NCBI GenBank assembly: GCA_902826815.1
Contig: CADEGF010000010.1
Location: forward strand, 62,001-126,000
Reading direction: 5' to 3'
Length of the DNA stretch: 64,000 nt
Source: an uncultured Mycobacteriaceae bacterium
GTDB taxonomy: Bacteria; Actinomycetota; Actinomycetes; Mycobacteriales; Mycobacteriaceae
Positions 53,791-63,549 of the stretch are shown piece by piece. Position 1 is the stretch's first letter, and each line of letters starts with the position of its first letter. Both the position numbers and the translations under genes were made by a program. A model generated the notes under the pieces. It was not told the origin of the DNA and did no database searches. It worked only from the letters and a program-made list of their open reading frames with translations.

Positions 53791-54897
53791 ATGATGGATT
53801 GTGGTCCTATGACGACAACAGCACCCAGGGCCACCCCGATGGGCACGCTGCGCAACCGGTTCCTGTCGCTCGCCGAGCGGATCACCACACCGCTTGTCCC
53901 CGCCGACTACCTCGACATCATCGACCCGCTGCGCTCCGGCACGGAGCTGCGCGGCCGGATCGTCGCAGTCCATCCCGAAACACGCGATGCCGTCAGCCTG
54001 GTCATCAAGCCGGGCCGCGGCTGGCGCCCGCACACACCTGGGCAGTACATCCGCATCGGTGTCGACGTCGACGGCGTGCGCCAGTGGCGGGCATACTCCC
54101 TGACCTCCGAAAGCGATCGGCCCGACGGCTGCATCGCGATCACCGTCAAGGCGATCCCCGACGGTAAAGTGTCCAACCACCTGGTGCGACGGGCCACGGT
54201 CGGCACCGTCATCCAACTCGACCGCGCCGCAGGCGAATTCACGCTTCCTGCAGACACGCCGGCCAAGATCCTGTTCCTCACCGCGGGCAGCGGTATCACC
54301 CCGGTGATGGGCATGCTTCGCAACATGGCCGAGCGCCTTGACGTCGTTGTCGTGCACAGCGCCCCGACACCCGACGATGTGATCTTTGCGGGCGAACTCC
54401 GCATGATGGCCGGCCAGGGCCGAATTCGCTTGATCGAGAAGCACACTGACATCGACGGCATGCTCAGCCCTGCCGAACTGGCCGATCTTGTCAGTGACCT
54501 CTCCGAACGCGAGACCTGGGCATGCGGGCCGACAGGCATGCTTGACGCCCTCGAGCAGCACTGGAGCGACAACGGCATGCCCGAACGTCTCCACACCGAA
54601 CGGTTCCGGGCAGGCGTGCTCACCGCCGGTGAAGGAGGGACTGTCACGTTCAGCAAGTCCGCGACGGCCGTCGACACCCCTGGCGACCAGACGCTGCTCG
54701 ACGCAGGCGAATCCGCAGGAGTGCTGATGCCGTCGGGTTGCCGGATGGGGATCTGCTTCGGCTGCGTGGCACCGCTGCGCCAGGGCGCCGTACGCGACCT
54801 TCGCAACGGCGACATCACCACCGCCGCGCCCGGTGACGGCGTCAAGATCCAAACGTGCATATCCGCAGCAGCGGGTACCTGCGACATCGACCTCTAG
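53791..54897 (+). CDS. Ferredoxin reductase/electron-transfer partner of the desaturase (Rv3230c-like)
   Basis: A 368-residue oxidoreductase (or 362 if started at ATG 53809). An FAD-binding domain with RAYSLTSE is followed by an NAD(P)H domain with LTAGSGITPVMGMLR and WACGPTGML. A C-terminal plant-type [2Fe-2S] ferredoxin carries cysteines in GCRMGICFGC and in IQTC. It matches the Mycobacterium tuberculosis Rv3230c type that supplies electrons to the stearoyl desaturase DesA3. The desaturase follows 14 bp after the stop. Confidence 0.9.
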   Translation: MMDCGPMTTTAPRATPMGTLRNRFLSLAERITTPLVPADYLDIIDPLRSGTELRGRIVAVHPETRDAVSLVIKPGRGWRPHTPGQYIRIGVDVDGVRQWRAYSLTSESDRPDGCIAITVKAIPDGKVSNHLVRRATVGTVIQLDRAAGEFTLPADTPAKILFLTAGSGITPVMGMLRNMAERLDVVVVHSAPTPDDVIFAGELRMMAGQGRIRLIEKHTDIDGMLSPAELADLVSDLSERETWACGPTGMLDALEQHWSDNGMPERLHTERFRAGVLTAGEGGTVTFSKSATAVDTPGDQTLLDAGESAGVLMPSGCRMGICFGCVAPLRQGAVRDLRNGDITTAAPGDGVKIQTCISAAAGTCDIDL

Positions 54898-54911
54898 AAG
54901 GAGGCCCCCCA

Positions 54912-56087
54912 ATGACCACTCTGCAACGCAAAGAACAGAATCCGATCGCGCACCTCAGTTCCGCCGACATCGAGAACCTCGGCCGCGAACTCGACGCCAT
55001 CCGCCAGCAGGTGCTCGACAGCCGCGGCGAGCGGGACGCCGACTACATCCGCAGCGTCATCGACTTTCAGCGCAAGCTCGAACTGGGCAGCCGCGCCGTG
55101 CTGCTGTTCTCGCTGTTTCCGCCCGCGTGGTTGGCAGGTACGGCCGGGCTCTCGGTCGCGAAGATCGTCGAGAACATGGAGATCGGCCACAACGTCATGC
55201 ATGGCCAGTGGGACTGGATGCGCGACAACAAGATCCACTCCACCACCTGGGAATGGGACAACGCCTCCCCCTCCGACATGTGGAAGCATTCACACAACGA
55301 GATCCATCACACCTACACCAACGTGGTCGGCAAGGACGAGGACCTCGGGTACGGCATCATGCGGGTTGACGAGGATCAGCGGTGGATGCCGTTCTACCTC
55401 GCGCAGCCGCTGTGGAACTTCATCAACGCCTGCTTCTTCCAATACGGAATCGCGGCCTACGACCTGAAGATCGGCAAGTACCTCAAGGGCAAGACCGACA
55501 AGGACGTATTCCGCGTCCAGGCCAAGAATGTGCTCGCCAAGATCCGCAGGCAGATGACGAAGGACTATGTGCTGCACCCGTTGCTGTCCGGACCGTCAGC
55601 GGTCACCACGCTGACCGCGAACATGACCGCGAACCTGGTCCGCAATCTGTGGACGCACTCGGTCATCATGTGCGGACACTTTCCCGAAGGCGTCCAGACC
55701 TACGAGAAGCGCTCGATCGACGGCGAAACCCGTGGCGAGTGGTACCTGCGGCAGATGCTCGGGTCGGCCAACATCAGCGGAAACCGGTTGTTGCACTTCA
55801 TGACCGGAAACCTGTCCTTCCAGATCGAACACCACCTGTTCCCTGACCTGCCGAGCAATCGCTACCAGGAGATCGCGCCGAAGATCGAAGAACTCTTCGA
55901 GCGCTATGGCCTGACCTACGTCAGCGGTCCGATCGTCAAGCAGGTCGGCTCGGCGTGGAAGAAGGTGTTCCGGCTGTCGCTGCCCAACGATGCGCTGCGC
56001 AAGGCAACGGCGGCGGTCAACCCGGCGAACATCGTCGCGCTCGTGTTCCCGTCAGAGTCGGTCGAGATCGACGAAGAAGCGGCGTAG
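54912..56087 (+). CDS. Membrane fatty-acid (acyl-CoA) desaturase, DesA3-like
   Basis: A 391-residue membrane di-iron desaturase. Three histidine boxes are visible: HNVMH at 93-97, HSHNEIHH at 126-133 and IEHHLFPDLPS near 310-320. Hydrophobic helices lie near 62-85 and around the centre. By family it introduces a delta-9 double bond into stearoyl-CoA, making oleate for membrane lipids. A strong AAGGAGG site precedes the ATG at 54912. It forms an operon with the reductase. Confidence 0.9.
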   Translation: MTTLQRKEQNPIAHLSSADIENLGRELDAIRQQVLDSRGERDADYIRSVIDFQRKLELGSRAVLLFSLFPPAWLAGTAGLSVAKIVENMEIGHNVMHGQWDWMRDNKIHSTTWEWDNASPSDMWKHSHNEIHHTYTNVVGKDEDLGYGIMRVDEDQRWMPFYLAQPLWNFINACFFQYGIAAYDLKIGKYLKGKTDKDVFRVQAKNVLAKIRRQMTKDYVLHPLLSGPSAVTTLTANMTANLVRNLWTHSVIMCGHFPEGVQTYEKRSIDGETRGEWYLRQMLGSANISGNRLLHFMTGNLSFQIEHHLFPDLPSNRYQEIAPKIEELFERYGLTYVSGPIVKQVGSAWKKVFRLSLPNDALRKATAAVNPANIVALVFPSESVEIDEEAA

Positions 56088-56097
56088 ACCCCGGCAT

Positions 56098-57516
56098 CTA
56101 CCAGTTGCTCGGCGAATAGTCCTTCAGGAAGCAGCCGTGCAGATCTTCGCCGGACTCCCCGCGCACAATCGGGTCATACACGCGGGCAGCACCGTCCACG
56201 AGGTCGAGCGGGGCGTGGAAGCCTTCGTCGGCAAGGCGCAGCTTCGTCGGGTGTGGACGCTCGTCGGTGATCCAGCCCGTATCGACGGCGGTCATCAAAA
56301 TACCGTCCTGCGCCAGCATCTCAGCGGCGCTGGTGCGGGTGAGCATGTTCAGCGCGGCCTTCGCCATGTTGGTGTGCGGATGCCCAGCGCCCTTGTATGC
56401 GCGGCTGAACTGCCCCTCCATCGCGGACACGTTCACGACGTACTTACGGCGGGCAGGTGAAGCGGCCATCGCCGCGCGCAGACGACTCACCAGAATGAAC
56501 GGCGCGGTCTGGTTGCACAGCTGAACCTCGAGCAGTTCCATCGCGTCGACCTCGTGCACCCGCTGCGTCCAACTGTTGATCGACGCCGTATCGGGCAGCA
56601 GGCCGCCCGCGTCGATCGCGGTGCCCGCAGCGATCCGGTCCGGCGAGGCGCTGCGGGCGGCGAGAGCCAGTTCGGTGACCGCGTGCGGCGCCTGGTGCTC
56701 CGCGAGGCTGCCTGCAAGTGCCGCGGGATGGGCGTCGCTGACGCGGTCGAACGTGATCACGTCGGCGACGTCGAGCGCCGGGGTCAGTTCCGCCTCGACG
56801 AGCGCCGCGTAGGAGCCAGGGCTTCGGCGCACGGTCTGGGCGGCGTTGTTGATCAGGATGTCCAGCGGGCCGTGCGCGGCGACGGTATCGGCGAGTGCGA
56901 CGACCTGAGCGGGGTCACGCAGGTCAATGCCCACGATGCGCAGCCGGTACAGCCAATCGGCGCTGTCGGGCATCGCGGCGAAGCGGCGCACGGCGTCGTT
57001 CGGAAAGCGGGTCGTGATGGTCGTATGGGCGCCGTCGCGCAGCAGTCGCAGCGCGATGTACATGCCGATCTTGGCGCGGCCGCCGGTGAGCAGGGCGTTC
57101 CTGCCTTCGAGGTCGGTGCGGGCGTCCCGCTTGGCGCGGTTGAAGGCGGCGCAGTCCGGGCAGAGTTGGTGGTAGAAGGCATCGACCACCGTGTAGCGGT
57201 TCTTGCACATGTAGCAGGCACGCGGACGGAGCAACGTGCCCGCGGTCGCGCCTGCCGCAGTCGACGCCAGCGGTAGGCCGGCAGTCTCGTCGTCGATGCG
57301 ACCGGGTGCACCGGTCGCGGTAGCGGCGGTGACAGCGTCGTCGGCGGCGGCCACTGCGTCGCGTTTGGCAGTGCGGCGGGCCTTCTTGACCGCCTTGAAC
57401 ATGCTCGCGGTGGCCCGACGCACCGCGACGGCATCGGGATGCTCGGGCGGCAACGCCTCGATGTCGGCCAGCACCTGCAGGCACAAGTCGAGCTTGTCCG
57501 GATCGATCGCGTTCAC
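56098..57516 (-). CDS. SDR family protein with N-terminal zinc-ribbon region
   Basis: About 472 residues from GTG 57516; a TTG at 57606 would add 30 residues. Residues about 100-135 hold four cysteines in two pairs, CYMCKNRY and LCPDC, which look like a zinc ribbon. The SDR domain begins with NALLTGGRAKIGMYIALRLL, continues with LDILINNAAQT, and has Ser in NVSAMEG. The expected Tyr-x3-Lys is replaced by HPHTNMAKAALNML, where the lysine remains but the Tyr is not in place. The N-terminal 100 residues are helical and Ala-rich. The substrate is unknown, and the odd active site raises the question whether it is catalytic. Confidence 0.75.
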   Translation of the reverse strand: MNAIDPDKLDLCLQVLADIEALPPEHPDAVAVRRATASMFKAVKKARRTAKRDAVAAADDAVTAATATGAPGRIDDETAGLPLASTAAGATAGTLLRPRACYMCKNRYTVVDAFYHQLCPDCAAFNRAKRDARTDLEGRNALLTGGRAKIGMYIALRLLRDGAHTTITTRFPNDAVRRFAAMPDSADWLYRLRIVGIDLRDPAQVVALADTVAAHGPLDILINNAAQTVRRSPGSYAALVEAELTPALDVADVITFDRVSDAHPAALAGSLAEHQAPHAVTELALAARSASPDRIAAGTAIDAGGLLPDTASINSWTQRVHEVDAMELLEVQLCNQTAPFILVSRLRAAMAASPARRKYVVNVSAMEGQFSRAYKGAGHPHTNMAKAALNMLTRTSAAEMLAQDGILMTAVDTGWITDERPHPTKLRLADEGFHAPLDLVDGAARVYDPIVRGESGEDLHGCFLKDYSPSNW

Positions 57517-57674
57517 GCTGGAAGAGTAGGCGATGGCAGCGAAAAACCAGGTAGCCGGGGACCGCAGGCAGCCAATTTCCAGGTAGTCCACTACGGGGGC
57601 AATCAACTATTGCTCGCGCGACGATCGCATCGACGAGTCGAACGGTTCAGCCCTGCAACCCCCACGGAGTCACT

Positions 57675-59558
57675 ATGAAGCGATGCCTGTGCCCGACGCT
57701 GGGCATGGCCTGTCTGGCGCTTGCAGGGGCGGGCCTGTTCGCGGCGTTGTCCGACGATTCGCCATCGACGACCGCCGGAGTCCAGTTGGCGTCGTTCGAG
57801 TCGCTGCTGGTTCCGCTGTCCCCCGCCCCACAGGACGAGTGGTGGCTCATCGAAGGAGATCGCAGCCAGATCGGATCCGGCGCAGCCCGGGTACCGAGGG
57901 CGTTGGCAGCCGCATCCATCGCCGGGCCGACGCGTCCGATAGTGGGTCCTGGCGGCTGGTTGATCGGCAACGGCCTCAACGCGCCCGAGGACTGTTCGGG
58001 ATCGGCGTGCAACGGCGGCGACGGCGGGCTGCTTTTCGGCAGCGGCGGAAACGGGGCCAACGGCGGAAGCGGCGGCGATGCCGGTCTGTTCGGCGGTAAC
58101 GGCGGCAACGGGTCCAATGCCGTCATACCCGGCCAGTCGGGAGGGAACGGCGGAAACGCCGGCCTATTCGGCAACGGCGGAAACGGCGGGGACGGCGCTG
58201 CAGGCGGCAACGGGCTCTCGGCGACCACCGCGGGCGCTACCGGCGACGCCGGTCGAGCGGGCGGTGCCGGTGGGCGCGGTGGAAACGGCGGCCTGCTGAC
58301 CGGCAACGGCGGAGCGGGCGGCAACGGCGCGCTCGGAGGGGTAGGCGGCAACGGCGCCACTGGCGCGGATCGGGGTACCGCGACGGTGCCGGGCGGTGCG
58401 GGCGAAACCGGTGGTGCCGGTGGCGCGGGCGGCGCGGGCGGCGACGGTGGGGCCGCCGGTGCGGGCGGATCCTCGGGATGGTTCTCGGGCACCGCAGGTT
58501 CAGGCGGTACTCAGGGCAACGGCGGAGCAGGCGGTAAGGGCGCCACCGGAGGCAGGGGCGGCAACGGCGCCGACGGAGCCGACCGGCCGACACCGACAAC
58601 TCCAGGCGCCAAGGGCGAAGACGGCATGACCGGCGGAGCGGGAGGCGACGGCGGCGTCGGCGGAAGCGGCGGCGCCGGTGGAACCGGAGCGGTCAACGGC
58701 TCCGTCGGCGCCAACGGCGATGGGGGCGCGGGCGGCAACGGCGGCGCGGGCGGCGACGGAGGCAACGGCGCAACCGGCGGCAACAAGGAGAACGGTAACG
58801 GTGACGCCGGCGGCGATGGAGGTCGCAGCGGCGCGGGCGGAGCACGCGGACTCGGCGGTGATCCGGGTACAGGCGGTACCCCCGGCACGGGTGTCGCCGG
58901 CGGCGACGGCACCGCTGGACCGGAGGGCGACGGCGGCGACGGCGGTAAAGGGGGCAGCGGTGCGGCCAACAGCGCGTATGGCGGGGACGGTGGCACAGGC
59001 GGCTACAGCGAAACCGGAACCGGTGGCAGAGGCGGCGACGGCGGCGATTCGGACCCCGAGTTCGTATCGCCCAACTACGCCGGGAAAGGCGGCACGGGCG
59101 GCGGCAGCGGAAGCGGCCAAGGCGGAGAGGGCGGCACGGGCGGCAAGGCTTTCGGCTACGGAGCCCACAGCGGCGACGGCGGAGCCGGCGGCGACAGCCA
59201 GAGCGGGAACGGCGGACGTGGCGGCGACGGCGGGGACAGCGATGGATCCTTTGGATCCGGCGGCGATGGCGGCACCGGCGGCAGCAGTCAGACCGGCAAC
59301 GGCGGACGCGGCGGCGACGGCGGCAACGGCAAGGGTTACTCCGGAGCCTCGGCGGGAGGCTGGGGCGGCACCGGAGGTAGGAGTCAATCCGGCAACGGCG
59401 GACGTGGCGGCGACGGCGGCGACGCCACCGGCGACACCGTGGGACCGGGCGGCCGCGGCGGCACGGGCGGCGCCACGGCGACCGGAACCCCGGGCACAGG
59501 CGGCGACGGCGGCAGCCCGAACGGCAGCCCAGGCCCCGACGGCGGCGTCAGCCCCTGA
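57675..59558 (+). CDS. PGRS-type glycine-rich repeat protein lacking a PE domain
   Basis: A 627-residue protein. Residues 1-25 form a Sec-type signal ([21 protein letters not shown]). Residues 30-95 are a unique linker. From about 96 ([12 protein letters not shown]) it turns into a PGRS-like domain of GGxGG/GNGG repeats with about 45% glycine that runs to the C-terminus. The WLIGNG and LLFGSGGNG entry motif is exactly what links PE and PGRS parts in PE_PGRS proteins, but the 110-residue PE domain is absent. It is probably secreted or surface-attached. An antisense frame across the repeats is a shadow. Confidence 0.85.
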   Translation: MKRCLCPTLGMACLALAGAGLFAALSDDSPSTTAGVQLASFESLLVPLSPAPQDEWWLIEGDRSQIGSGAARVPRALAAASIAGPTRPIVGPGGWLIGNGLNAPEDCSGSACNGGDGGLLFGSGGNGANGGSGGDAGLFGGNGGNGSNAVIPGQSGGNGGNAGLFGNGGNGGDGAAGGNGLSATTAGATGDAGRAGGAGGRGGNGGLLTGNGGAGGNGALGGVGGNGATGADRGTATVPGGAGETGGAGGAGGAGGDGGAAGAGGSSGWFSGTAGSGGTQGNGGAGGKGATGGRGGNGADGADRPTPTTPGAKGEDGMTGGAGGDGGVGGSGGAGGTGAVNGSVGANGDGGAGGNGGAGGDGGNGATGGNKENGNGDAGGDGGRSGAGGARGLGGDPGTGGTPGTGVAGGDGTAGPEGDGGDGGKGGSGAANSAYGGDGGTGGYSETGTGGRGGDGGDSDPEFVSPNYAGKGGTGGGSGSGQGGEGGTGGKAFGYGAHSGDGGAGGDSQSGNGGRGGDGGDSDGSFGSGGDGGTGGSSQTGNGGRGGDGGNGKGYSGASAGGWGGTGGRSQSGNGGRGGDGGDATGDTVGPGGRGGTGGATATGTPGTGGDGGSPNGSPGPDGGVSP

Positions 59559-59610
59559 GCCGTGACCGGTAACACCTGTCGCCAGGAGCTGACTCAGTAG
59601 GCTCTCGGGC

Positions 59611-61365
59611 ATGCCGTTGAACAGCGGTGAGGTCTTCGCCGGGTACGTCATCGAGCGGTTGCTCGGCACGGGTGGAATGGGCGAGGTCTACCTCGCCCAG
59701 CACCCCCGCCTGCCCCGACAAGACGCCATCAAGATCCTGACCAGGGACTCCGCGGTCGACGGCGAGTTCCGCGCGCGGTTCATCCGCGAGGCCGAACTGG
59801 CCGCCACCCTCCGGCATCCACACATCGTCGGCGTCCTCGATCGTGGTGAGTACGACGGCCGCCTCTGGATCTCGATGGACTACGTCGACGGCACCGACGC
59901 GGGTCGACTGATCCGAGAGCGCTACCAGGGCGGCATGGGTGAATCCGACGTCGCGGAAATCGTGACAGCGGTGGCCGACGCGCTCGACTTCGGCCATGAG
60001 CGCCGTCTGCTCCACCGTGACGTCAAGCCTGAGAACATCCTGGTGACCGAATCCGACGGGCGGCGGCGCAGAGTCCTGTTGACCGACTTCGGCATCGCGC
60101 GCCGATTCGATGACGTCAGCAACCTCACCGACGACGGCGTCGCGGTGGGAACGGTCAACTACATGGCCCCCGAGCAACTCCTGAACAAGCCGCTCGACGG
60201 CCGTACAGACCAATATGCGTTGGCTGCCACGACTTTTCACCTACTCACCGGCGCGCCACCGTTTCACGACTCGAACCGCGCCGTCGTCATCAGCCAACAT
60301 CTTTCTACGCCGCCGCCGCGGATATCGGAGCGCCGACCCGATCTCGCGCATCTCGACGCCGTCCTCGCGAGGGCGCTCGCCAAAGACGTCGACCAGCGAT
60401 ACCCGACGTGCCTCGACTTCGCGCACGCGCTCAGGCAGCCCGGCCCGCGCCGGGACACCGCGACACCGAATCCAGCCACCGCGCGCCTCGAGCGTCTGGA
60501 GGTGCACGGAACAGCGCACGGCGTCACGCGAAAAGCGGTCGATGCTCAAGGTCAGCACGGAACCCTGTCGTTCCAATTGGTGCCGTACCAGTCGATCGAC
60601 AGCCTGCCCCCCGCGGTGCCGGTCGAGATACAGACCCAGCTCACCACCGTCCAGCTCAATGACGGTGACGAGGTCGAGGTCAGCGGCGTGTGGGACGGCA
60701 GCACACTGGACGCCGAAACAATCGCGACCTTCGCGGCCGACACTCCTCCGAAACGGCGCTCATCGCCACCTCGTGTCGAATCGTCGCGGGACAAGGCACC
60801 GAAGCGCAGACGCGGATGGATAGCGGCGATCGCCGCACTCGTGGGTGTCATCGTGCTGGCGGCGGCTGCGGTCGTCTGGTTCACCGACGGCTTCGGCGCC
60901 TGGACTCGCCCTGGGCCGATGATCAAGCCGGTGAGCGCAACCGTCTTCTCCCCCAGCGGTTCCCCGGACAACCCGGGCAAGGCCGGGCTGGCGATCGACG
61001 GCAACCCAGATACGTCGTGGCCCACCGTCACCTACACCGATGCCGTCCCGTTCCCCAACTTTATCGAGGGCGAAGGACTGCTGCTGCATCTGTCCGATCC
61101 GACCGCGCTGAGCGCCGTCACCATCGACCTGTCCAGTACCGGAACCGAGGTGCAGATCCGGTCGTCGCCCACCGAGAACCCGACCTCGTTGTCCGACACC
61201 ACGGAGCTAGTCGGGAGCACACCACTGCAGCCCGGCGAGAACCGAATTGAAGTCCATGACAGCACCAAGACGTCGAATGTCTTGGTCTGGATCAACAAGC
61301 TGGGCACCACCGACGGCCAGAGTCGGACGGAGATCTCCGAGATCACGCTGCAGGCGGCTTCTTAG
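59611..61365 (+). CDS. Transmembrane serine/threonine protein kinase with extracellular domain
   Basis: A 584-residue Hanks-type kinase. Kinase domain residues 10-270: glycine loop [11 protein letters not shown], Lys41, catalytic Asp137 in [11 protein letters not shown] at 159-161 and APEQL at 186-190. The activation loop holds several Thr/Ser ([15 protein letters not shown]). Residues 290-378 form a small beta-rich cytoplasmic domain. One membrane helix lies at about 403-424. The outside part (430-584) resembles a discoidin/F5-8-type sandwich ([18 protein letters not shown] ... LLLHL). It would sense an external ligand and phosphorylate targets inside. The gene ends 23 bp inside the opposing DUF309 gene. 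Confidence 0.92.
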   Translation: MPLNSGEVFAGYVIERLLGTGGMGEVYLAQHPRLPRQDAIKILTRDSAVDGEFRARFIREAELAATLRHPHIVGVLDRGEYDGRLWISMDYVDGTDAGRLIRERYQGGMGESDVAEIVTAVADALDFGHERRLLHRDVKPENILVTESDGRRRRVLLTDFGIARRFDDVSNLTDDGVAVGTVNYMAPEQLLNKPLDGRTDQYALAATTFHLLTGAPPFHDSNRAVVISQHLSTPPPRISERRPDLAHLDAVLARALAKDVDQRYPTCLDFAHALRQPGPRRDTATPNPATARLERLEVHGTAHGVTRKAVDAQGQHGTLSFQLVPYQSIDSLPPAVPVEIQTQLTTVQLNDGDEVEVSGVWDGSTLDAETIATFAADTPPKRRSSPPRVESSRDKAPKRRRGWIAAIAALVGVIVLAAAAVVWFTDGFGAWTRPGPMIKPVSATVFSPSGSPDNPGKAGLAIDGNPDTSWPTVTYTDAVPFPNFIEGEGLLLHLSDPTALSAVTIDLSSTGTEVQIRSSPTENPTSLSDTTELVGSTPLQPGENRIEVHDSTKTSNVLVWINKLGTTDGQSRTEISEITLQAAS

Positions 61366-61849
61366 GCCCTCGCACGACGACCAGGCGTGGTCTCAGGCGT
61401 TCCGGCGTGATCGCACTGTTTCCAGCGAGGTCCTCGATCAGCACATCGGCATAGTCGCGCAATCCGGCGACGTCAATGTCGTACGGTGCGGGTCCGTCGA
61501 GCGCAAGGCCGTCCGACGCGCGGCGAAGGACGGTGACCGCCCCCTTGCCGTTGCCGCGCTGGACATGGGTGATGCCGACCGCGAGCTGGGCAAGTGACTG
61601 CCACAACGTCCTCTCGTCTTTCGGGCCGTTCTTCCATGCGGCCTCGAGCACTTCGTGGGCGTTGAACGCCAATCCCCTGTCCAGCAGATCCTGGGCAAGG
61701 GTCAGGGTTTCCGACGGCGGCAACTCGAGGTCATCCGGAATACGCGCAACGCCTTGGCTGCCCTGCGGAAGTGGTCGACCGAGCGCGTCGCGCGGCCGCT
61801 CACTTCGAGGCCGGCCGAATTCGTCACGGTCACGCTCATGCCGAGTCAT
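61343..61849 (-). CDS. DUF309 domain protein
   Basis: A 168-residue protein. The DUF309 core is seen as [47 protein letters not shown], with the conserved HEVLE helix. The N-terminal 35 residues are Arg/Asp-rich. DUF309 proteins are small helical proteins of unknown function with a histidine-containing pocket. It overlaps the GH13 stop by 4 bp and is likely co-transcribed with it. It also overlaps the end of the opposing kinase gene. Confidence 0.82.
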   Translation of the reverse strand: MTRHERDRDEFGRPRSERPRDALGRPLPQGSQGVARIPDDLELPPSETLTLAQDLLDRGLAFNAHEVLEAAWKNGPKDERTLWQSLAQLAVGITHVQRGNGKGAVTVLRRASDGLALDGPAPYDIDVAGLRDYADVLIEDLAGNSAITPERLRPRLVVVRGPKKPPAA

Positions 61850-63549
61850 TGTCGATTGACCCGAGAGTAGACGCGTGCATCCCAGCCGGCCAGGTCGAGC
61901 AACGACGACGCCATCGTTGCCGCGGTTCCGGCCAGGTTGCCGAGCAGCAGATCGGCGCCGATCCACTCCCGCCCGATGTCGACGGTGCGTCGGTCGCGTC
62001 CGCAGTTGGCGATCACGAGCAGTCGCGCGTCCGGGGTGGATCTGGTGTACGCCCAGAGTTGCGGGTCTTCGGCCATCAGCGGCGTGAAGTCGCCGTCCAC
62101 TAGGACGGGTAGTTCGTGGCGGAGACGAATGAGAGCTTGGTAGTGCGCGAAAACCGTATCTGCCGTATCGATTTGCGCGGCGGCGTTCAGCCAGGTGTGA
62201 TTCGGGTTGACCGGCAGCCACGGATCGCCGGTGGTGAATCCGGCGTTGGGTCCGGCATCCCACTGCATTGGGGTGCGGGCGTTGTCACGACTGATCTTGG
62301 CCATCCCGGCCAGCGCTGCAACCTCGTCGCCGCCGGATTCGAGCACACTTCGGTAGAAGTTGACGGCCTCGATGTCCTTGTAGTCCTGCGGAATCCGGAA
62401 CGGGTAGTTCGTCATTGCGAGTTCCTCGCCCTGGTAGACGAACGGGGTGCCGCGCATCCCGTGCAGAATGGTCGCGAGTGCCTTCGCCGACGCCGCCCAG
62501 TAGTCGGGGTGGTCGTCACCGAACCGGGACACGACGCGGGGCTGATCGTGGTTGTTCCAGTACAGGCTGTTCCAGCCTGTTTCGGCGAGCGCAGCCTGCC
62601 AGCGGTGGAGTGATCTCTTCAGGGCGATCAAGTCGAGACCGACGTAGTCGAATTTTCCTGCGAGCCCCTGGTCGACGGATACGTGCTCGAACTGAAAGAC
62701 CATGTTCAGCTCACCGCGCGCCGGATCGGTATAGATCCGCGCGTGTTCGGTTGTGACCCCCGGTGTTTCACCGATAGTGAGGTATTCGCCGTCGCGGCCG
62801 GCGAACACCTGCCGTTTCATCTCGGCCAGGTAGTCGTGCACATGCGGCCCATCGACGAACTCGTCCATCGCGCTGACGAACCGCCGCCCAGGGATCGCCG
62901 GTGCGTCAGGAAGTCCTTCGGCCTTGGAGACGAAGTTGATGACGTCCATGCGGAACCCGTCGACGCCGCGGTCGAGCCACCAGCCCATGAGCTCGTGCAC
63001 GGCCGTTCGCATTTCCGGGTTCTCCCAGTTCAAGTCCGGCTGCTTGCGGTCAAACAGGTGCAGGTAGTACTGCTCGGTGACGGCGTCCCATGCCCACGCC
63101 GAGCCTCCGAACAGTGAGCCCCAGTTGTTCGGCTCGGCGCCATCGCGCGCGTCGCGCCAGATGTACCAGTCCCGCTTCGGGTTGTTGCGCGAGGAACGCG
63201 ACTCTCCGAACCACTGGTGCTCATCGGAGGTGTGGTTCACCACCAGATCCATCACCAGCTTCATCCCCAGCCCGTGCACCTTGTCGAGTAACGCGTCGAA
63301 TTCGGCGAGGGTGCCGAACATGGGATCGATGTCGCGGTAGTCGCTGATGTCGTAGCCGTTGTCGGCTTGCGGTGAACGGTAGACCGGCGACAACCAGAGC
63401 ACGTCGACTCCGAGCCGCGCCAGATAGTCGAGACGTCCGAAGATGCCGCCAAGGTCTCCGATCCCGTCGGAGTTCGAGTCGGCAAAGCTGCGCGGATAAA
63501 TCTGATAGACGACCGCTGATTTCCACCACGCCTGTTGGGGCGGTGTCAT
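61846..63549 (-). CDS. Alpha-glucosidase, glycoside hydrolase family 13
   Basis: A 567-residue GH13 enzyme of the oligo-1,6-glucosidase/alpha-glucosidase type, starting AWWKSAVVYQIYPRSFADSN. The four conserved regions are DLVVNHTSDEHQWF, GFRMDVINFVSK with the catalytic Asp, the acid/base Glu in TIGETPGV, and NNHDQPR. It hydrolyses alpha-1,4 or alpha-1,6 glucosides or trehalose-like sugars in the cytoplasm. The ATG at 63549 overlaps the upstream glycosyltransferase stop by 4 bp, so both belong to one operon. Confidence 0.92.
   Translation of the reverse strand: MTPPQQAWWKSAVVYQIYPRSFADSNSDGIGDLGGIFGRLDYLARLGVDVLWLSPVYRSPQADNGYDISDYRDIDPMFGTLAEFDALLDKVHGLGMKLVMDLVVNHTSDEHQWFGESRSSRNNPKRDWYIWRDARDGAEPNNWGSLFGGSAWAWDAVTEQYYLHLFDRKQPDLNWENPEMRTAVHELMGWWLDRGVDGFRMDVINFVSKAEGLPDAPAIPGRRFVSAMDEFVDGPHVHDYLAEMKRQVFAGRDGEYLTIGETPGVTTEHARIYTDPARGELNMVFQFEHVSVDQGLAGKFDYVGLDLIALKRSLHRWQAALAETGWNSLYWNNHDQPRVVSRFGDDHPDYWAASAKALATILHGMRGTPFVYQGEELAMTNYPFRIPQDYKDIEAVNFYRSVLESGGDEVAALAGMAKISRDNARTPMQWDAGPNAGFTTGDPWLPVNPNHTWLNAAAQIDTADTVFAHYQALIRLRHELPVLVDGDFTPLMAEDPQLWAYTRSTPDARLLVIANCGRDRRTVDIGREWIGADLLLGNLAGTAATMASSLLDLAGWDARVYSRVNRQ

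Noticed and set aside
57990-59550. Repetitive DNA that might be mistaken for a CRISPR array or satellite
   Set aside because: The repeats are short, irregular and in frame with Gly-Gly-x codons. There are no spacers of constant length and no cas genes.
58500-59669. A 389-residue Ala-rich minus-strand frame, and other frames across the PGRS repeats
   Set aside because: They come from the GGC/GGA repeat units of the PGRS gene read antisense or out of frame.
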